Positions 34,664-45,735 of a DNA stretch of 64,000 nucleotides are shown here, in pieces. Source of the DNA: Sorex araneus (lineage: Eukaryota > Chordata > Mammalia > Eulipotyphla > Soricidae); assembly GCF_027595985.1 (NCBI RefSeq), contig NC_073313.1, positions 215,700,066 to 215,764,065 on the forward strand, read 5' to 3'. Position numbers and translations under genes: made by a program. The notes below the pieces were generated by a model. The model made no database searches. It worked only from the letters and a program-made list of their open reading frames with translations, and had not been told where the DNA came from. Position 1 is the first letter of the stretch. Every line of letters starts with the position of its first letter.

Positions 34664-34860
34664 TTTTATTTATTTATTTATTTATTTTTTATTGAATCAC
34701 CACGTGGAAAGTTACAAAGCTTTCAGGCTTGTCTCATTTATACAATGCTCAAACACCCATCCTTTCACCAGTGCACATATTCCACTACCAAGAACCCTAG
34801 TATACCTCCCCCGCAGTCCGCCCCCCCGCCTGTGTAGCTGATAAATTTCACTTTACTTTT
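34664..34860 (-). mobile_element. L1-type 3' end
   Basis: (TTTA)n then TTTTTTATTGAATCACCACG and ACCCATCCTTTCACCAGTGC, the reverse complement of an L1 3'UTR end like those at 40962 and 58837. The right boundary is uncertain. Confidence 0.65.
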
Positions 34861-35382
34861 CTCTTTACTTTGATTTTTGATTACATTCAATATTTTAACA
34901 AAAAACTCACTATTATTGTTTAGAGTTCTCCCCCCGCCAAAGTCAGACCTGTTGAAAAGGAAGCATTTGATAATTTGTTTTCCATTGCTGACAATGAAAA
35001 GATATGAGGTCTATCTCTTATCGTGGCTGCACAGTTTTGGATTTCTGTATTTTAGTAATTAAGTCCAGGGAAGTTTCTGCCAGAAATTGCATCACTGCAA
35101 GCTCGTACCTCCCTTTTGTGGTCGTCATAAGATGGCGGCCGGGGTTCAGTTCACAGTCTAGAAGCTGCTGATGCCCAAAGTAGTTTAACTGGCCTGCGGG
35201 GCCATGGTCATGTAGCAGTGAAGAGAAATGTGAAGGTTTTAAATGGTTGAAAGCCATTGGTTTATATACAAAATTTGTCATGATCTTTCCTTGCTTTCTT
35301 ACTCTATAATTACTAGAATGCCACCTTATCAAATTCCCAGCGATCTGGTTGTCACAAACTCTATTCTGACATTCAGGAGTTT
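34861..35382. other. Intergenic sequence, possible upstream part of the L1-type element
   Basis: Contains TAAGATGGCGGCCGGGGTTC at about 35131-35150, reminiscent of LINE/ERV regulatory text, but no family could be assigned. Confidence 0.35.
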
Positions 35383-35555
35383 TCCTGGGGGTGAGGGATG
35401 CACAGCCAGTGGGATTCAGGGGTTACGTCTGCCTCTGCACTCAGAAATTACTCCTGGGGATTACTTGGGGGATGACTATGATGCCAGAAATTGAAACCGA
35501 GTCAGCTGTGTGCAAGGCAAATACCCTACATATTATACTATTCCTCTGCCTTTGG
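35383..35555 (-). mobile_element. SINE type A (old copy)
   Basis: TGCCTCTGCACTCAGAAATT, ACTTGGGGGATGACTATGAT and GTGCAAGGCAAATACCCTAC; diverged. Confidence 0.75.
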
Positions 35556-36441
35556 CGGTTCCTTCATGCGTGAGGCTAGTCCGAACGTGTGGAGAGGAAC
35601 CCAGGTGTGTGGGACCCAGGGCCGAGATCTCCAAGCCTGCTTGGATCGGGACTGGGCCTCTTCCACCCAGATCTTCCATTTCCAGTAGCTGGGCGGTCAC
35701 ACCCAGAAACTGCCCCCAGCACCATATAATCCTACCAACAGCCAACATCCAGAGACTATAAAACCAAGCTCCTGGAAGAGAGCGATGCAGAGTTCTCTTG
35801 CCCCTGCACCTGGCTGTCTTCACCAGGGCCCCTCGGAGGGGTTGGGTTGAGTTTCCTTCCCCTCCCTGAGCAGAGCTCCCTCACCCAAGGACCTCAAGAA
35901 CCCAGCCACAGCCATGCTCAAGGACCCTCTCCACATGTTCAGATGAGCCTTGCGCATGAAGGAACCGGCAGGGGAACCCAGGTGTGTGGGACATGGGGCT
36001 GAGACCTTCAAGCCTGCTCGGATCAGGACTGGACATCTTTTGCCCAGATCCCCCATTTCTAGTAGCTAGGTGGTCACACCCAAAAACTGCCCCCGGCGCT
36101 GTGTAATCCCACGAACGGCCAACATCCAGAGACTGAAAAACCAAGCTCCCATAAGTGGGATAACCTAGTTCTCCCTCTTAGAGAAACTGGCAAGCTGCTG
36201 AGAGTTTCCTGTCCGCATGGGAGAGTCTGGCAAACTCCCTATGGCGTATTCATATGCCCAAACCAGTAACAATGATGGGTCTCATTCTCCTGACCCTGAA
36301 AGAGCCTCTAATGTGGCACCATTGGGAAGGATGAGTAAAGAGAGGCTTCTAAAATCTCAGGGCTAGGATGAATGGAGACGTTACTGAGACCACTCAAGAA
36401 ATTCGACAATCAATGGGATTATGATGATGATGATGATGATG
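35556..36441 (+). mobile_element. Long composite RTE-tailed repeat (copy C3)
   Basis: Two successive copies of the roughly 330-bp unit (35598-35795 and 35805-36150), then a SINE type-B-like body with the extra block (CCTGACCCTGAAAGAGCCTC), the RTE-type end and an (ATG)7 tail at 36421-36441. At 35556-35597 a piece of the unit is inverted relative to what follows. Confidence 0.65.
36421..36441 (+). repeat. (ATG)n tail of composite repeat
   Basis: Seven perfect ATG units forming the 3' tail of copy C3. Short tandem tails in place of poly(A) are typical of RTE-type LINEs. Confidence 0.9.
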
Positions 36442-36549
36442 GCTAATAAGCACTTTGAGGATTTAAAACTAACTATATCTTCTAGAAAACATAAAAGTAG
36501 CAATTACAAGTCAGGGGTTATGTTAAATCCCATTTTAAAAAGTTGTCTC

Positions 36550-36694
36550 AGGGCTGGAGAGACAGCACAGCATATAGGACACCTGCCTTGTAAGGGGCCC
36601 ACCCATTTAGGTACCAACATCCCATACAGCCCTCTGAGCAACACCAGCAGTGATCTCTGAGCACACTACAAGAGTAACTCCTAGCCCCCACAAG
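36550..36694 (+). mobile_element. SINE type A (old copy)
   Basis: GGGCTGGAGAGACAGCACAG head, ACATCCCATACAGCCCTCTG body; tail replaced by (CA)n. Confidence 0.85.
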
Positions 36695-36726
36695 ACACAC
36701 ACACACACACACATACACACGCACAC
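36695..36726 (+). repeat. (CA)n microsatellite
   Basis: CA units with one CATA interruption directly after a SINE, probably grown from its tail. Confidence 0.93.
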
Positions 36727-37070
36727 AATGTTGTCTTATTTAATCCTCAAAAAGAGTTATGAACAGATATTATTGACAATCTATATCTGAAGAAATATGT
36801 TTAGTAGCTTATTAAAAGTTATATATAGGATAAGTTTGAATAAATTCAGGATTTTATTCACTTTTACTCATATTGATGACTAATTTGATTGATTGACTAA
36901 TTTAATCATGAAGAAAAAATAAATATTTTGGGAAATCTTGTGGTCTAGAGGTTCTGGACCTGCTTTTCTTTCAGCATTCTGATTCTCTTTCTATACATTC
37001 TTAGCTGACCAAGTATAATCACATAAATTATAACTCTTTACTTTTCATTTGTCACAGACACTTTCTGGGT
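36727..37070. other. Unique AT-rich intergenic sequence
   Basis: Nothing recognisable. Confidence 0.4.
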
Positions 37071-38027
37071 TCACTTGTATCACTTGTCATGCTATTGATC
37101 TTCGATTTGCTCGAACAGGAGCCAGTAATATCTCCATTTGTCCTAGTTGCAGCTAGTGTAGCCCAGTGGTACTTGCTTGCTCCAGGAACATGAAGAGCCT
37201 CAAACAATTTGTCCAGGGTTGTGACAAAGAAGTCTGACCATCTTGTAGGTGTGTGGGGCGGGGCATGAGGTCTTTTGACATCCAGTAGAATCTAGTCCGT
37301 AACAGCTCTAATTCAGTGGTCATCTCTAAATCGCATTATGGGTCCGGACCATCTGATTTTCGACACCTTGGCAAATGAGACAGCATCCCCAATTCTTGAT
37401 CATCGACGGAAGTTGAAACTCCAGATTCCTTCTCTCACTTGAGTGAAACGTGATATTCCAAGCATAGTTCTTTCGAATCTTCTTTTGGATACCCGAATAG
37501 TGGTCTCATTCTGTTTTCATAGGGCCCAGATCTCTGAGGTGTATGTCATTGCAGGAAGAATAGTGGAGTCAAAAAGATGCACCGGGAGCCGGAGGTTCTT
37601 CACCCTCTTAACAACTTCTTCGACTCTCTTGAAGGCATTCCCTCTGCTCTCTTCCTCCTGCACAGTTCTGGCCCCAAGTTGTTTCTCGTGTTGAGTTATC
37701 AACCCAGGTACATATAGCTGTTGCATTCGAGATGTTCGTTCTGTTGAGTGCAAATGGAACATCAGGGACTAGTTCGTTTTTCATGAACATTGTCTTGGTG
37801 AGATTCAGCTGCAGTCTGACCTTTTCACACTCGAGGTCGAAGTTGGCCACCATTTCTGCCACTTGGCTAATGTTTGGTATATGAGAATGATGTCATCAGC
37901 AAAGCAGAGGTGGTATAGTTGCCGATCGTCTCTCTTTACTCCCATTCCTTTCCATTTCACCATTTCAGTTGTCGCATGATGTTCTTGAGGACGGCACTGA
38001 AGATTCCCTTCTGCCATGTTTTTCTAG
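37071..38027 (-). mobile_element. RTE-clade LINE fragment: broken reverse transcriptase end and 3' tail
   Basis: Minus-strand frames together show RTE-type RT features. CFADDIILI (FADD catalytic motif encoded at 37903-37892) comes first, then LNLTKTMFMKNELVPD, then VKNLRLPVHLFDSTILPAM and TYTSEIWAL. These occupy three different frames, so the copy is frameshifted and dead. It is 5'-truncated, since the early RT and endonuclease are absent. The 3' end (TTCGAGCAAATCGAAGATCA plus a GTGATACAAGTGA-like tail at 37071-37093) matches the tails of the type B SINEs. The wording differs from the BovB I recall. Confidence 0.82.
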
Positions 38028-38772
38028 AGAGAGAAGGATGCAAAGTAACCCAAAGTAATAGATTTTAAAATGTTTCACTGTCTTCCTAGGTGTAATATGT
38101 ATTCTACTAATCAGAAACATTAAACAAACTTAGAACCAAGTTATGTGTCATAAAAACAGAAGGTTTATTTGAATGGCATATATTCTGAAGCGAGGTAATG
38201 AAACTAGCAGATGTTGCATGTAGACTTTCTGATTCTTCAAATTTAGGACTCTAGAAAAATAATTCCTTGCTATAGTTGACTACTTGTGAAATATAGTAAT
38301 AGCTATTGCTCCTGGAATTGTAGACTAACCAGAAGACCTGTTTTTTCAGGTCTTTTTAACTTTCTGTGAATGATCTATTCCCATTATGAAATCAAGTTAT
38401 AAAGATGCCAGATAAAACTGAAGATGCTCTCTATAAATAATAGTTATTTCCTATTTAGTAATTGATACCAGAATTTTTTTCAGGAAGAGAACAATTAAGA
38501 AAATAGGAATATATAATCTTTTTTTTTAAAAGGAACTGTGTTAAAATATTGAAGGAAGAGATGGCAATACTTCATGGCGTCAAGCATTAGTTGACTAAGT
38601 TGTCACCTGTGATCACCTGGACTGAAGCATCACCCTGAATGGCCACTGTAATGGATGGAAAGGAACACAGGTATATAAAGGAAGTAGAGTCAGGTTGTCT
38701 GCCTTTAACAACAGGGAATAACAACAGGAATAACTCATCAAAGACAGCAAGGGGGCAGGGCAATCAGAAACT
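38028..38772. other. Unique intergenic sequence
   Basis: No recognisable gene or repeat. Confidence 0.4.
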
Positions 38773-38787
38773 AGAAAGTGTGAAATA

Positions 38788-38972
38788 TGGGGCTGGAGTG
38801 ATAGCACAGTGGGTAGGGCATTTGCCTTGCACACTGCCGACCTGGGTTTGATTCCCAGCATCCCATATGGTCCCCCAAGTACCGCCAGGAGTAATTCCTG
38901 AGTGAAGAGCTAGGAGTAACCCCTGAGCAGAGCCGAATGTGACCCAAAAAGCAAAAAAGAAAAGAAAAGAAA
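38788..38972 (+). mobile_element. SINE type A with perfect target-site duplication
   Basis: Near-consensus head (GGGGCTGGAGTGATAGCACA), CATCCCATATGGTCCCCCAA body, GTGACCCAAAAAGCAAAAAA and an (AAAAG)n tail. The 15-bp AGAAAGTGTGAAATA is repeated exactly at 38773-38787 and 38973-38987. A recent, L1-style insertion. Confidence 0.96.
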
Positions 38973-39183
38973 AGAAAGTGTGAAATAATTTCAGTTAAAA
39001 AAAAGCTAAAAGAAATTCTAATCTTGTGTAATAAATAATTGATAGTCAGGTATTAAACACAGATCCCTGGATTAAGCTATAATTCAGTGATGCTTTAAAA
39101 GTGGTACCTGGGATAGTAGCATCAGCAACAACTAGATGCTTGCTAGAAGAGGACATTTTCTGACATCCTTCTTGTGTTTGTTT

Positions 39184-39455
39184 GTTTTTGTTTGGGGGGC
39201 ACACCCATCAATACCCAGGAGTTACTCCTGGTTCTTTGCACTCAGGAATAAATTTTAGACTGAAGGAGCAATATTACAGCAGATAGGACATCTGCTTTAC
39301 ACTGCCTGGAGTAATTATTGAGTGCAGAGCCAAGAGTAAATTGCAGGTGTGCTCCCCCTTCCCCCACCAAAGGAATTACTCCATATGATGCTGGGGGACC
39401 ATAGGGCATGTCAGAGGATGAACCTTAGTAGACCATGTGCAAGGTGGCTAATGTT
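39184..39455 (-). mobile_element. SINE type A interrupted by an opposite SINE
   Basis: Minus-strand copy in two pieces (about 39184-39257 and 39372-39455). Between them lies a plus-strand SINE (about 39258-39371; GGAGCAATATTACAGCAGAT head) with an AGGAAT motif on both sides. Confidence 0.75.
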
Positions 39456-40584
39456 ACTGGTAGCATTTGTGGTTTTAGGTTTCTCTATGACAGGTAGTAT
39501 TATATAAGAATCAAAGGCAAAGTGTAATTTTTTATCATAATATACAGCAGAGTTGGAATGCTGATTGGACTGATTTAATAGAGAGACAACTATGGTAGCA
39601 CTGGTAGTATCTTAATCTTCTCTGGATCCCTAGAAATAGATTAGGTAATATTAATAATGTAGAAATGACAAAACCTAATAGAGATCTAGTAACCCTGCCA
39701 CAAGTAACCATGATGTTAGCATGCCTGTTTGCTGGATTCCCAAAGTTGCCTTTCTCCAAACCTACTGATCTTTGACTATAGTTGAAGCCAGTCAAACTTA
39801 AAAAATTTAATAAAATCATCACAAGTGATCCCATAACTATTCTCCCAGTCTACTTGTAAAGTATTTTATTTATCAAGGTAATTAGACAGCTGGAAAAGAA
39901 AAGCAGGTTCTCTTGTGGATTACTGACCCTTGCTTCTCAAATATCACAAACTAGAATGCCACTGTGATATTCCTGGCAGAATAAAATCATACGGAAGTGA
40001 GATAATACATAGATTGGGAGATGGATTCTGCTACAGAGATACTTAAAAATCTGAACACCCTGATTGTACTTACTTCACACCCTTTCCATATAGAAGGAAA
40101 GGAAGTAAATGCAAAGAATATAGAAGTCTTGACACCTCAGTAAATACTTTGGGGATTGAATGAACTGGGCTACACTGATACATTTCTTCCAAAGTAAGAC
40201 ACAATTTCCTTCACTTTGTACCACCCACTGCTGAAATTGTTAAGCAGTCACTTCATTCAAAAATAATCAAAATGACTAAATAAACTTAACTGAAGGTAAA
40301 TAAAGTGGGAGCTCTTTTTATATTTAACTAAGTTTGGAATGTTTGTGGACAGATAACTTGAAATATATGAGAAAACTTAATGCCTTTGATAGTTTAAATT
40401 ATTTATATATACTTATAAGCCATAAGTGATTTGCAATATGAAGAAAATGTATTATTTACATAGCTTGAAGATCACTTAAATGTGGGATAAAGCCAGATAT
40501 GTAAGAAGGCAAAGTGCTTTGCCAAATAAGATTAAAATCTAGAGCAGAATAAAATGACACCAAATACTCATATATAAGATTTTT
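39456..40584. other. Unique intergenic sequence
   Basis: No gene or recognisable repeat. Confidence 0.4.
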
Positions 40585-40967
40585 GTACTGAGAAGTGAAA
40601 GAAACCTCAATGCATTGCTTGTGGAAAATCAAAATGATATAGTTACTATAGAAAGCAATCTGGTAGTTGCACAAGAAGTTAAAGACAACAATTCTAGGAT
40701 ATTCCCAAGAAAGTTGAAAGCATATGTTAACACAAAACTTTACATGTAAATATTCATTGCAATGTTATTCATAATAGTTAAAAAATGAAGACAACTTAAA
40801 TGTCCATTACCTGATGAATGGATAAATAAATGATGTAAATCCATGCAAAAAATATTAATCAACTCTGAAAAGTAGTAAGTACTAATAGATTCGACAAGAT
40901 GGGTAAGTCTGAATGATATCAAACAAAGTGAAAAAGCCAGACACAAATGGACATATTTTCTTTTCTT

Positions 40968-40998
<31 letters not shown>

Positions 40999-42480
40999 TT
41001 AGTGAATCACTGTGAGGGCACAGTTACAGATTTATACATTTTTGTGCTCATGTTTCCCCCATACAAAGTTCAAGAACCCATCCCTTCACCAGTGCCCATT
41101 CTCCACCACCAGTAAACCCAGCATCCCTCTCACCCTCCCCAGTCCCGTCTCCCCCCACCCCACACTGCGACTATGGCAGGGTATTCCCTTTTGTTCTCTC
41201 TCTCTGATTTGGTGTTGTGGTTTGCAATAAAGGTGTTGAGTGGCCATTGTGTTCAGTCTCTAGTCTACATTCGGCACGCATCACCCTTCCCCCGCATGAC
41301 CTCCGACCACATTTTACTTGGTGTTCCCTTCTCTGAGTTGCCCAGAATGAGAGACCAGCCTCCAAGTCTCCATGGAGACAACCTCCTGGTACTTATTTCT
41401 ACTATTCTTGGGTGTTAGACTCCTATTCTATTATTCTATATTCCATAGATGAGCGCAATCTTTCTATGTCTGTCTCTCTCTTTCTGACTCATTTCACTTA
41501 GCATGATACTTTCCATGCTGATCCACTTATATGCAAACTTCATGACCTCATTTTTTCTAACAGCTGCATAGTATTCCATTGTATAGATGTACCAAAGTTT
41601 CTTTAGCCAGTCATCTGTTCTAGGGCACTCAGGTTTTTTCCAGATTCTGGCTATTGTAAACAGTGCTGAGATGAACATGTAAGTGCAGATGTCATTTCGA
41701 CTATACTTTTTTGCTCCTCTGGGATATATTCCCAGCAGTGGTATTGCTGGGTCAAATCGTCCATATTGTTTTCCAAAAGGGCTGAACTAGTCGGCATTCC
41801 CACCTGCAGTGTAGAAGGGTCCCTTTCTCCCCACATCCTCTCCAACAGCAGTTGCTTTTGTTCTTTTGGATGTGTGCTAGTCTCTGTGGTGTGAGGTGGT
41901 ATCTCATGGTTGTTTTGATCTGCATCTCTCTGATTATTAGTGATGTAGAGCACTTTTTCATGTGCCTTTTGTACATTCGAATCTCTTCCTTGGGAAACTT
42001 TCTGTTCATTTCTTCGCCCCATTTTCTGATGGGGTTGGATGTTTTCTTCTTGTAGAGTTCAACCAGTGCTTTATACACCATTGATATCAACCCCTTATCT
42101 GATGGTTATTGTGTAAATATCCTTTCCCATTCTGTAGATAGTCTTTGTATTTTGGTCACTGTATCTTTTGCTGTGCAGAAGCTTTTTAGTTTAATGTAGT
42201 CCCAACAAATGGGCATATTTTCTATACTTGAATATATATATATGAAATGTTCAGAAATAAGGAAATCTAAAGAGATGGAAAACTAGATTAGCAGTTTCTA
42301 GAATTGAGAAGAAGGAAAATGAAGAGATTTCTATTGAACGTAGCATTTATTTCAAAGGTGATGAAAATATTCTGACATAATGGTGACAGGTTCACATTTT
42401 TGTAAGTATAGTGAAAACCGCTGAATCTCATACTTAAACATGGTGAATTTAATGGGACAAAAATTCAATGTCAATATAAA
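40585..42480 (+). mobile_element. Ancient L1 3' region, split by a younger L1
   Basis: Left part (40585-40961) has old ORF2 text (TTCATTGCAATGTTATTCAT; TGGATAAATAAATGATGTAA). The right part (42224-42480) continues as an old L1 3'UTR (GGTGACAGGTTCACATTTTT; GGTGAATTTAATGGG). A younger minus-strand L1 lies between them at 40962-42204. Confidence 0.65.
40962..42204 (-). mobile_element. Young L1 3' portion nested in an older L1
   Basis: Minus strand: T/TTTA-rich tail at 40962-40998, 3'UTR, then the ORF2 C-terminus (frames at 41436-41678 and 41651-42022, with WYIYTMEYYAAVRKNEVM), broken by a frame change. Flanked by a 19-bp duplication with one mismatch (ACAAATGGACATATTTTCT at 40943-40961; ACAAATGGGCATATTTTCT at 42205-42223). 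Very similar to the L1 at 1554-2464. Confidence 0.93.
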
Positions 42481-43019
42481 GAAGTAGAAAGTTCTTTTGC
42501 AATCTTTCCCTTGACTCAGCTAAAACTAATCATCAAAAAATTCTTGTTCATTGTAGCTACTGTATCTTCAATATCCTTGAAGTCAACCTTTTTCTTTCCC
42601 CATGCTTCAGTTTCCATTTTTATTCCAACTGCATCACAGTGATAATCTCATATCTGGTGCGCATAACTGATCTGCAGCTTTCAAAATTTGTAGCAAAATA
42701 ATATGGACCATAAAAATTATTATTATTATGTTAGCCAGTTTTAAGTTAGAATGCAGGGGCATTAAGTGCATTGTATATTGTGATGATTATTTGAACAACA
42801 CAGCGTTCATTTCCAGAACTCTTTTAATCTTTCAAACCTAAAACTAAAGATTAAACAATAATTTCTATTGTTTTTCCTCAAGTCCCTGTCACTGACTATT
42901 CTACTTTCTATCACTGATTTTGACAACTAAAGATATCTCAAATGAGTAGAATCCTCTAGTGTCTGTATTCTAATAACTGACATTTCATTAAACATAAACT
43001 TCTCATATTTGTTGTATGG
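42481..43019. other. Unique intergenic sequence
   Basis: No gene or clear repeat. Confidence 0.4.
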
Positions 43020-43475
43020 CATATGTCAGAATTTTCTTTTTTAAAGTTTGAATTTTATTCCATTGTATATATGTGTCCATACATATATATATTTAAGTTT
43101 TTATGTTACAATATGTTTATTCATTCATCTGTCAATGGACACTGGGTCACTTCCATATTTTTGCTCATGTGAATATAAACACAGGTGTACAAATATCTTT
43201 TCTTGGAACCTCACTTTCAATTCTTATGAATATATACTTAGAACTAGAATTGCTGGATCATATGGTAATTCCAATTCAGAGTTTTTTTGAGGAATTTCCA
43301 TACTGTTTCCATAGTGACTGTACCATTTTACATTTCCACCAACAGTACACATGGTTCCAATTTCTCTACACTCTTGCCAACACTTGTTCATTGTATTTTA
43401 TTTTTTTTCATTTTATTTTAGTTTTTATAGTAGTCACCATAATCACCGTGTGGTGTCAGTCATCAGTTTTTGCCT
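43020..43475 (-). mobile_element. Ancient L1 ORF2 3' fragment
   Basis: Reverse-complement L1 text: TTTATTCATTCATCTGTCAA, GAATTGCTGGATCATATGGT and TCCACCAACAGTACACATGG. No intact frame on the coding strand. Confidence 0.8.
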
Positions 43476-43561
43476 TCTAAACATTTTGCACATAATAGAC
43501 AAAATGATGTTTAATAAACATCATAATCATGGCAATAACCATGAAGAACTTTATTTTATTT

Positions 43562-43813
43562 TCACTGTAACTGTCTCTGTCATCCCATTGCTCATTGATT
43601 TGTTCAAGCGGGCACCAGTAACATCTCCATTGTGAGACTTCTTGTTACTGTTTTTGGCATATCAAATATGCCACGGGTAGCTTGCCAGGCTCTGCCCTTC
43701 GGGCGAGATATTCTCAGTAGCTTGCTGGGCTCTCCGAGAGGGGTGGAGGAATCAAACCTGGTTTGGCTGCGTGCAAGACTAATGCCCTACCCGCTGTGCT
43801 ACTGCTCCAGCCC
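43562..43813 (-). mobile_element. SINE type B
   Basis: RTE-type end CATTGATTTGTTCAAGCGGG, body GGCATATCAAATATGCCACG and GCTCTCCGAGAGGGGTGGAG, head end GTGCTACTGCTCCAGCCC. Confidence 0.93.
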
Positions 43814-44108
43814 ATGGTGATCACAATCACATAAAAAATATTAATTGCACAATGCACTAATATACAGAACAATTGATTACAATACAAATGCTATTTAACA
43901 CTATAAACGTTCTCCTATCTCAGCCTGTGAAGGAGGGATGTGATGGGAAGAGTAAGAGAAGACAGTCTTAAAAGAATGAGCAGGCTTTAGTTAATGTTGG
44001 GTGAGTGGAAAGGTTGCTTAGTGAAGCAAATGCTGAGCAGCTTGACAAAATGAGCAAAGAAGAGAGATAGCTTTGATATTTGCTATAGGTGTGGCTTAAG
44101 TCAAGAAA

Positions 44109-44357
44109 CAGTCACTGTCTTCCCATTGCTCATCAATTTGTTCGAGCGAGCACTAGTTAATGTCTCTCATTGTTAGACTTATTGTTACTGTTTTTGGCAT
44201 ATCCAATATGCCACGGGTAGCTTGCCAGGCTCTGCCTCTCGGGCTCGATACTCTAAGTAGCGTGCCAGTCTCTCCAAAAGGGGAGGAGGAATCAAACCCG
44301 GGTCGGCCGCATGCAAGGCAAACACCCTACCGCTGTGCTATCACTCCAGCCCAAGTC
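44109..44357 (-). mobile_element. SINE type B
   Basis: Full-length minus copy with AATCAAACCCGGGTCGGCCG B-box region and GCTATCACTCCAGCCC head end. AAGTCAAGAAA flanks both sides (44098-44108; 44358-44368). Confidence 0.93.
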
Positions 44358-44368
44358 AAGTCAAGAAA

Positions 44369-44738
44369 AACCAAGTTAATATTTACCTCTATGAGAGATC
44401 ATGTTAGACACATTTTAAGAAGTTAAAGGACAGTGGTAATGACTTAAAAGAGAAGCAATTATAAAAAATAAAGTCTGAAACTGTAGTCTTGGACACAATA
44501 ATAATAGTTTTAGAAATGTCTGAGCAATAGAGTTGAGCCACATTAAAATTTGGTTGTGGGGGTTTGGTTGTGACACTGGTGCTCAGGGTCCATACCCAGC
44601 ACTTTTTGGAGTCCAGGTACTGTTGAGCCCTGACCCCAATGTCTCACACTCATATATATGATCTTTTCACTGGGCTGCAACCCCAGGTCTCACCTAAAAT
44701 TTGACTGGAAGGAGAACAGAGTTTATTGCAGAAGATAC
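44369..44738. other. Intergenic; possible degraded SINE at about 44566-44700
   Basis: TGTGACACTGGTGCTCAGGG and TTGAGCCCTGACCCC hint at an old type A SINE, but the match is weak. Confidence 0.3.
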
Positions 44739-44749
44739 AAGTTATTAAT

Positions 44750-44994
44750 CACTGTCACTGTCATCCCATTGCTCATCGATTTGCTGGAGCAGGCACCAGT
44801 AACGTCTCCATTGTGAGACTTGTTGTTACTGTTTTTGGCATGTCAAATACGTCACGGGTAACTTGCCAGGCTCTGCCATGAGGGCGAGATACTCTTGGTA
44901 GCTTGCCGGACTCTCCGAGACAGGAGGAGGAATCGAACCCGGGTCGGCTACGTGCAAGGCAAACGCCATACCCACTGTGCTATTGCTCCTGCCC
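44750..44994 (-). mobile_element. SINE type B
   Basis: Tail CACTGTCACTGTCATCCCAT, B-box GAATCGAACCCGGGTCGGC, head end GCTATTGCTCCTGCCC. AAGTTATTAAT (44739-44749) and AGGTTATTAAT (44995-45005) flank it. Confidence 0.94.
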
Positions 44995-45005
44995 AGGTTA
45001 TTAAT

Positions 45006-45724
45006 ATCTATTTTTATTTACTTATACTAGTGGAATACAATTTTTGTTGTTGTTGTTGATAATGTGCTTATCTTGAATCAATTGATCTACATTGCAGTGT
45101 CTGATAAACCAGACATTGCAATCTTGTATCTGGTTTCTCTGGACTTCTGTCCTTTTCTGATAGGTAAGCCATCACAGGAAGTCTGGGGAAGATTCTTCAG
45201 GGGAAACTTCGTTCCCTGGTGAAAGGAACTCATGGCTGCTGCTGTTTTTTTCTATTTCCTTTTGAAAAAAAGAAAGGAAGCAATTTGTATGTTTATATCT
45301 GGATCCCACTAGGAAACAGCAAGTGAATTGTTGAAATACTTCTGGGCATTTATTAGCTTGTTAATCAATACCACAGCCACTTACCTCAAATCTATTTGTT
45401 AATAAATAAAACAAAGCAATTTTATTTTATTTATTAAAACCTGTCTGCTTGATATTGGGTTAAATGAAAGCTGTGAAAGATTTTTACTACCTACCTAAGG
45501 AATTGTGTAAATGGCACAAAGAAGCCTAGAGGCAGACCAAGGTTTAAAGGAAACTTTGTTGGACCAAAGATTATGTTAACTCTGGTGAGCTTGAGTATAT
45601 CCAAGTGACAAGTAGGTCATTTGTTACATGTGTTCAAAAATTGAGAGAGTGAGTAAACTCTGGCCTAGAGATACAAATTTAGTAATCATTAGTATATTAG
45701 AATAATATACTAATTATTTATAGT
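45006..45724. other. Unique intergenic sequence
   Basis: No recognisable gene or repeat. Confidence 0.4.
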
Positions 45725-45735
45725 AGTATAAATAA

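Noticed and set aside
36421..36660. Frame starting with seven Met codons
   Set aside because: Produced by the (ATG)n tail of a repeat followed by a SINE.
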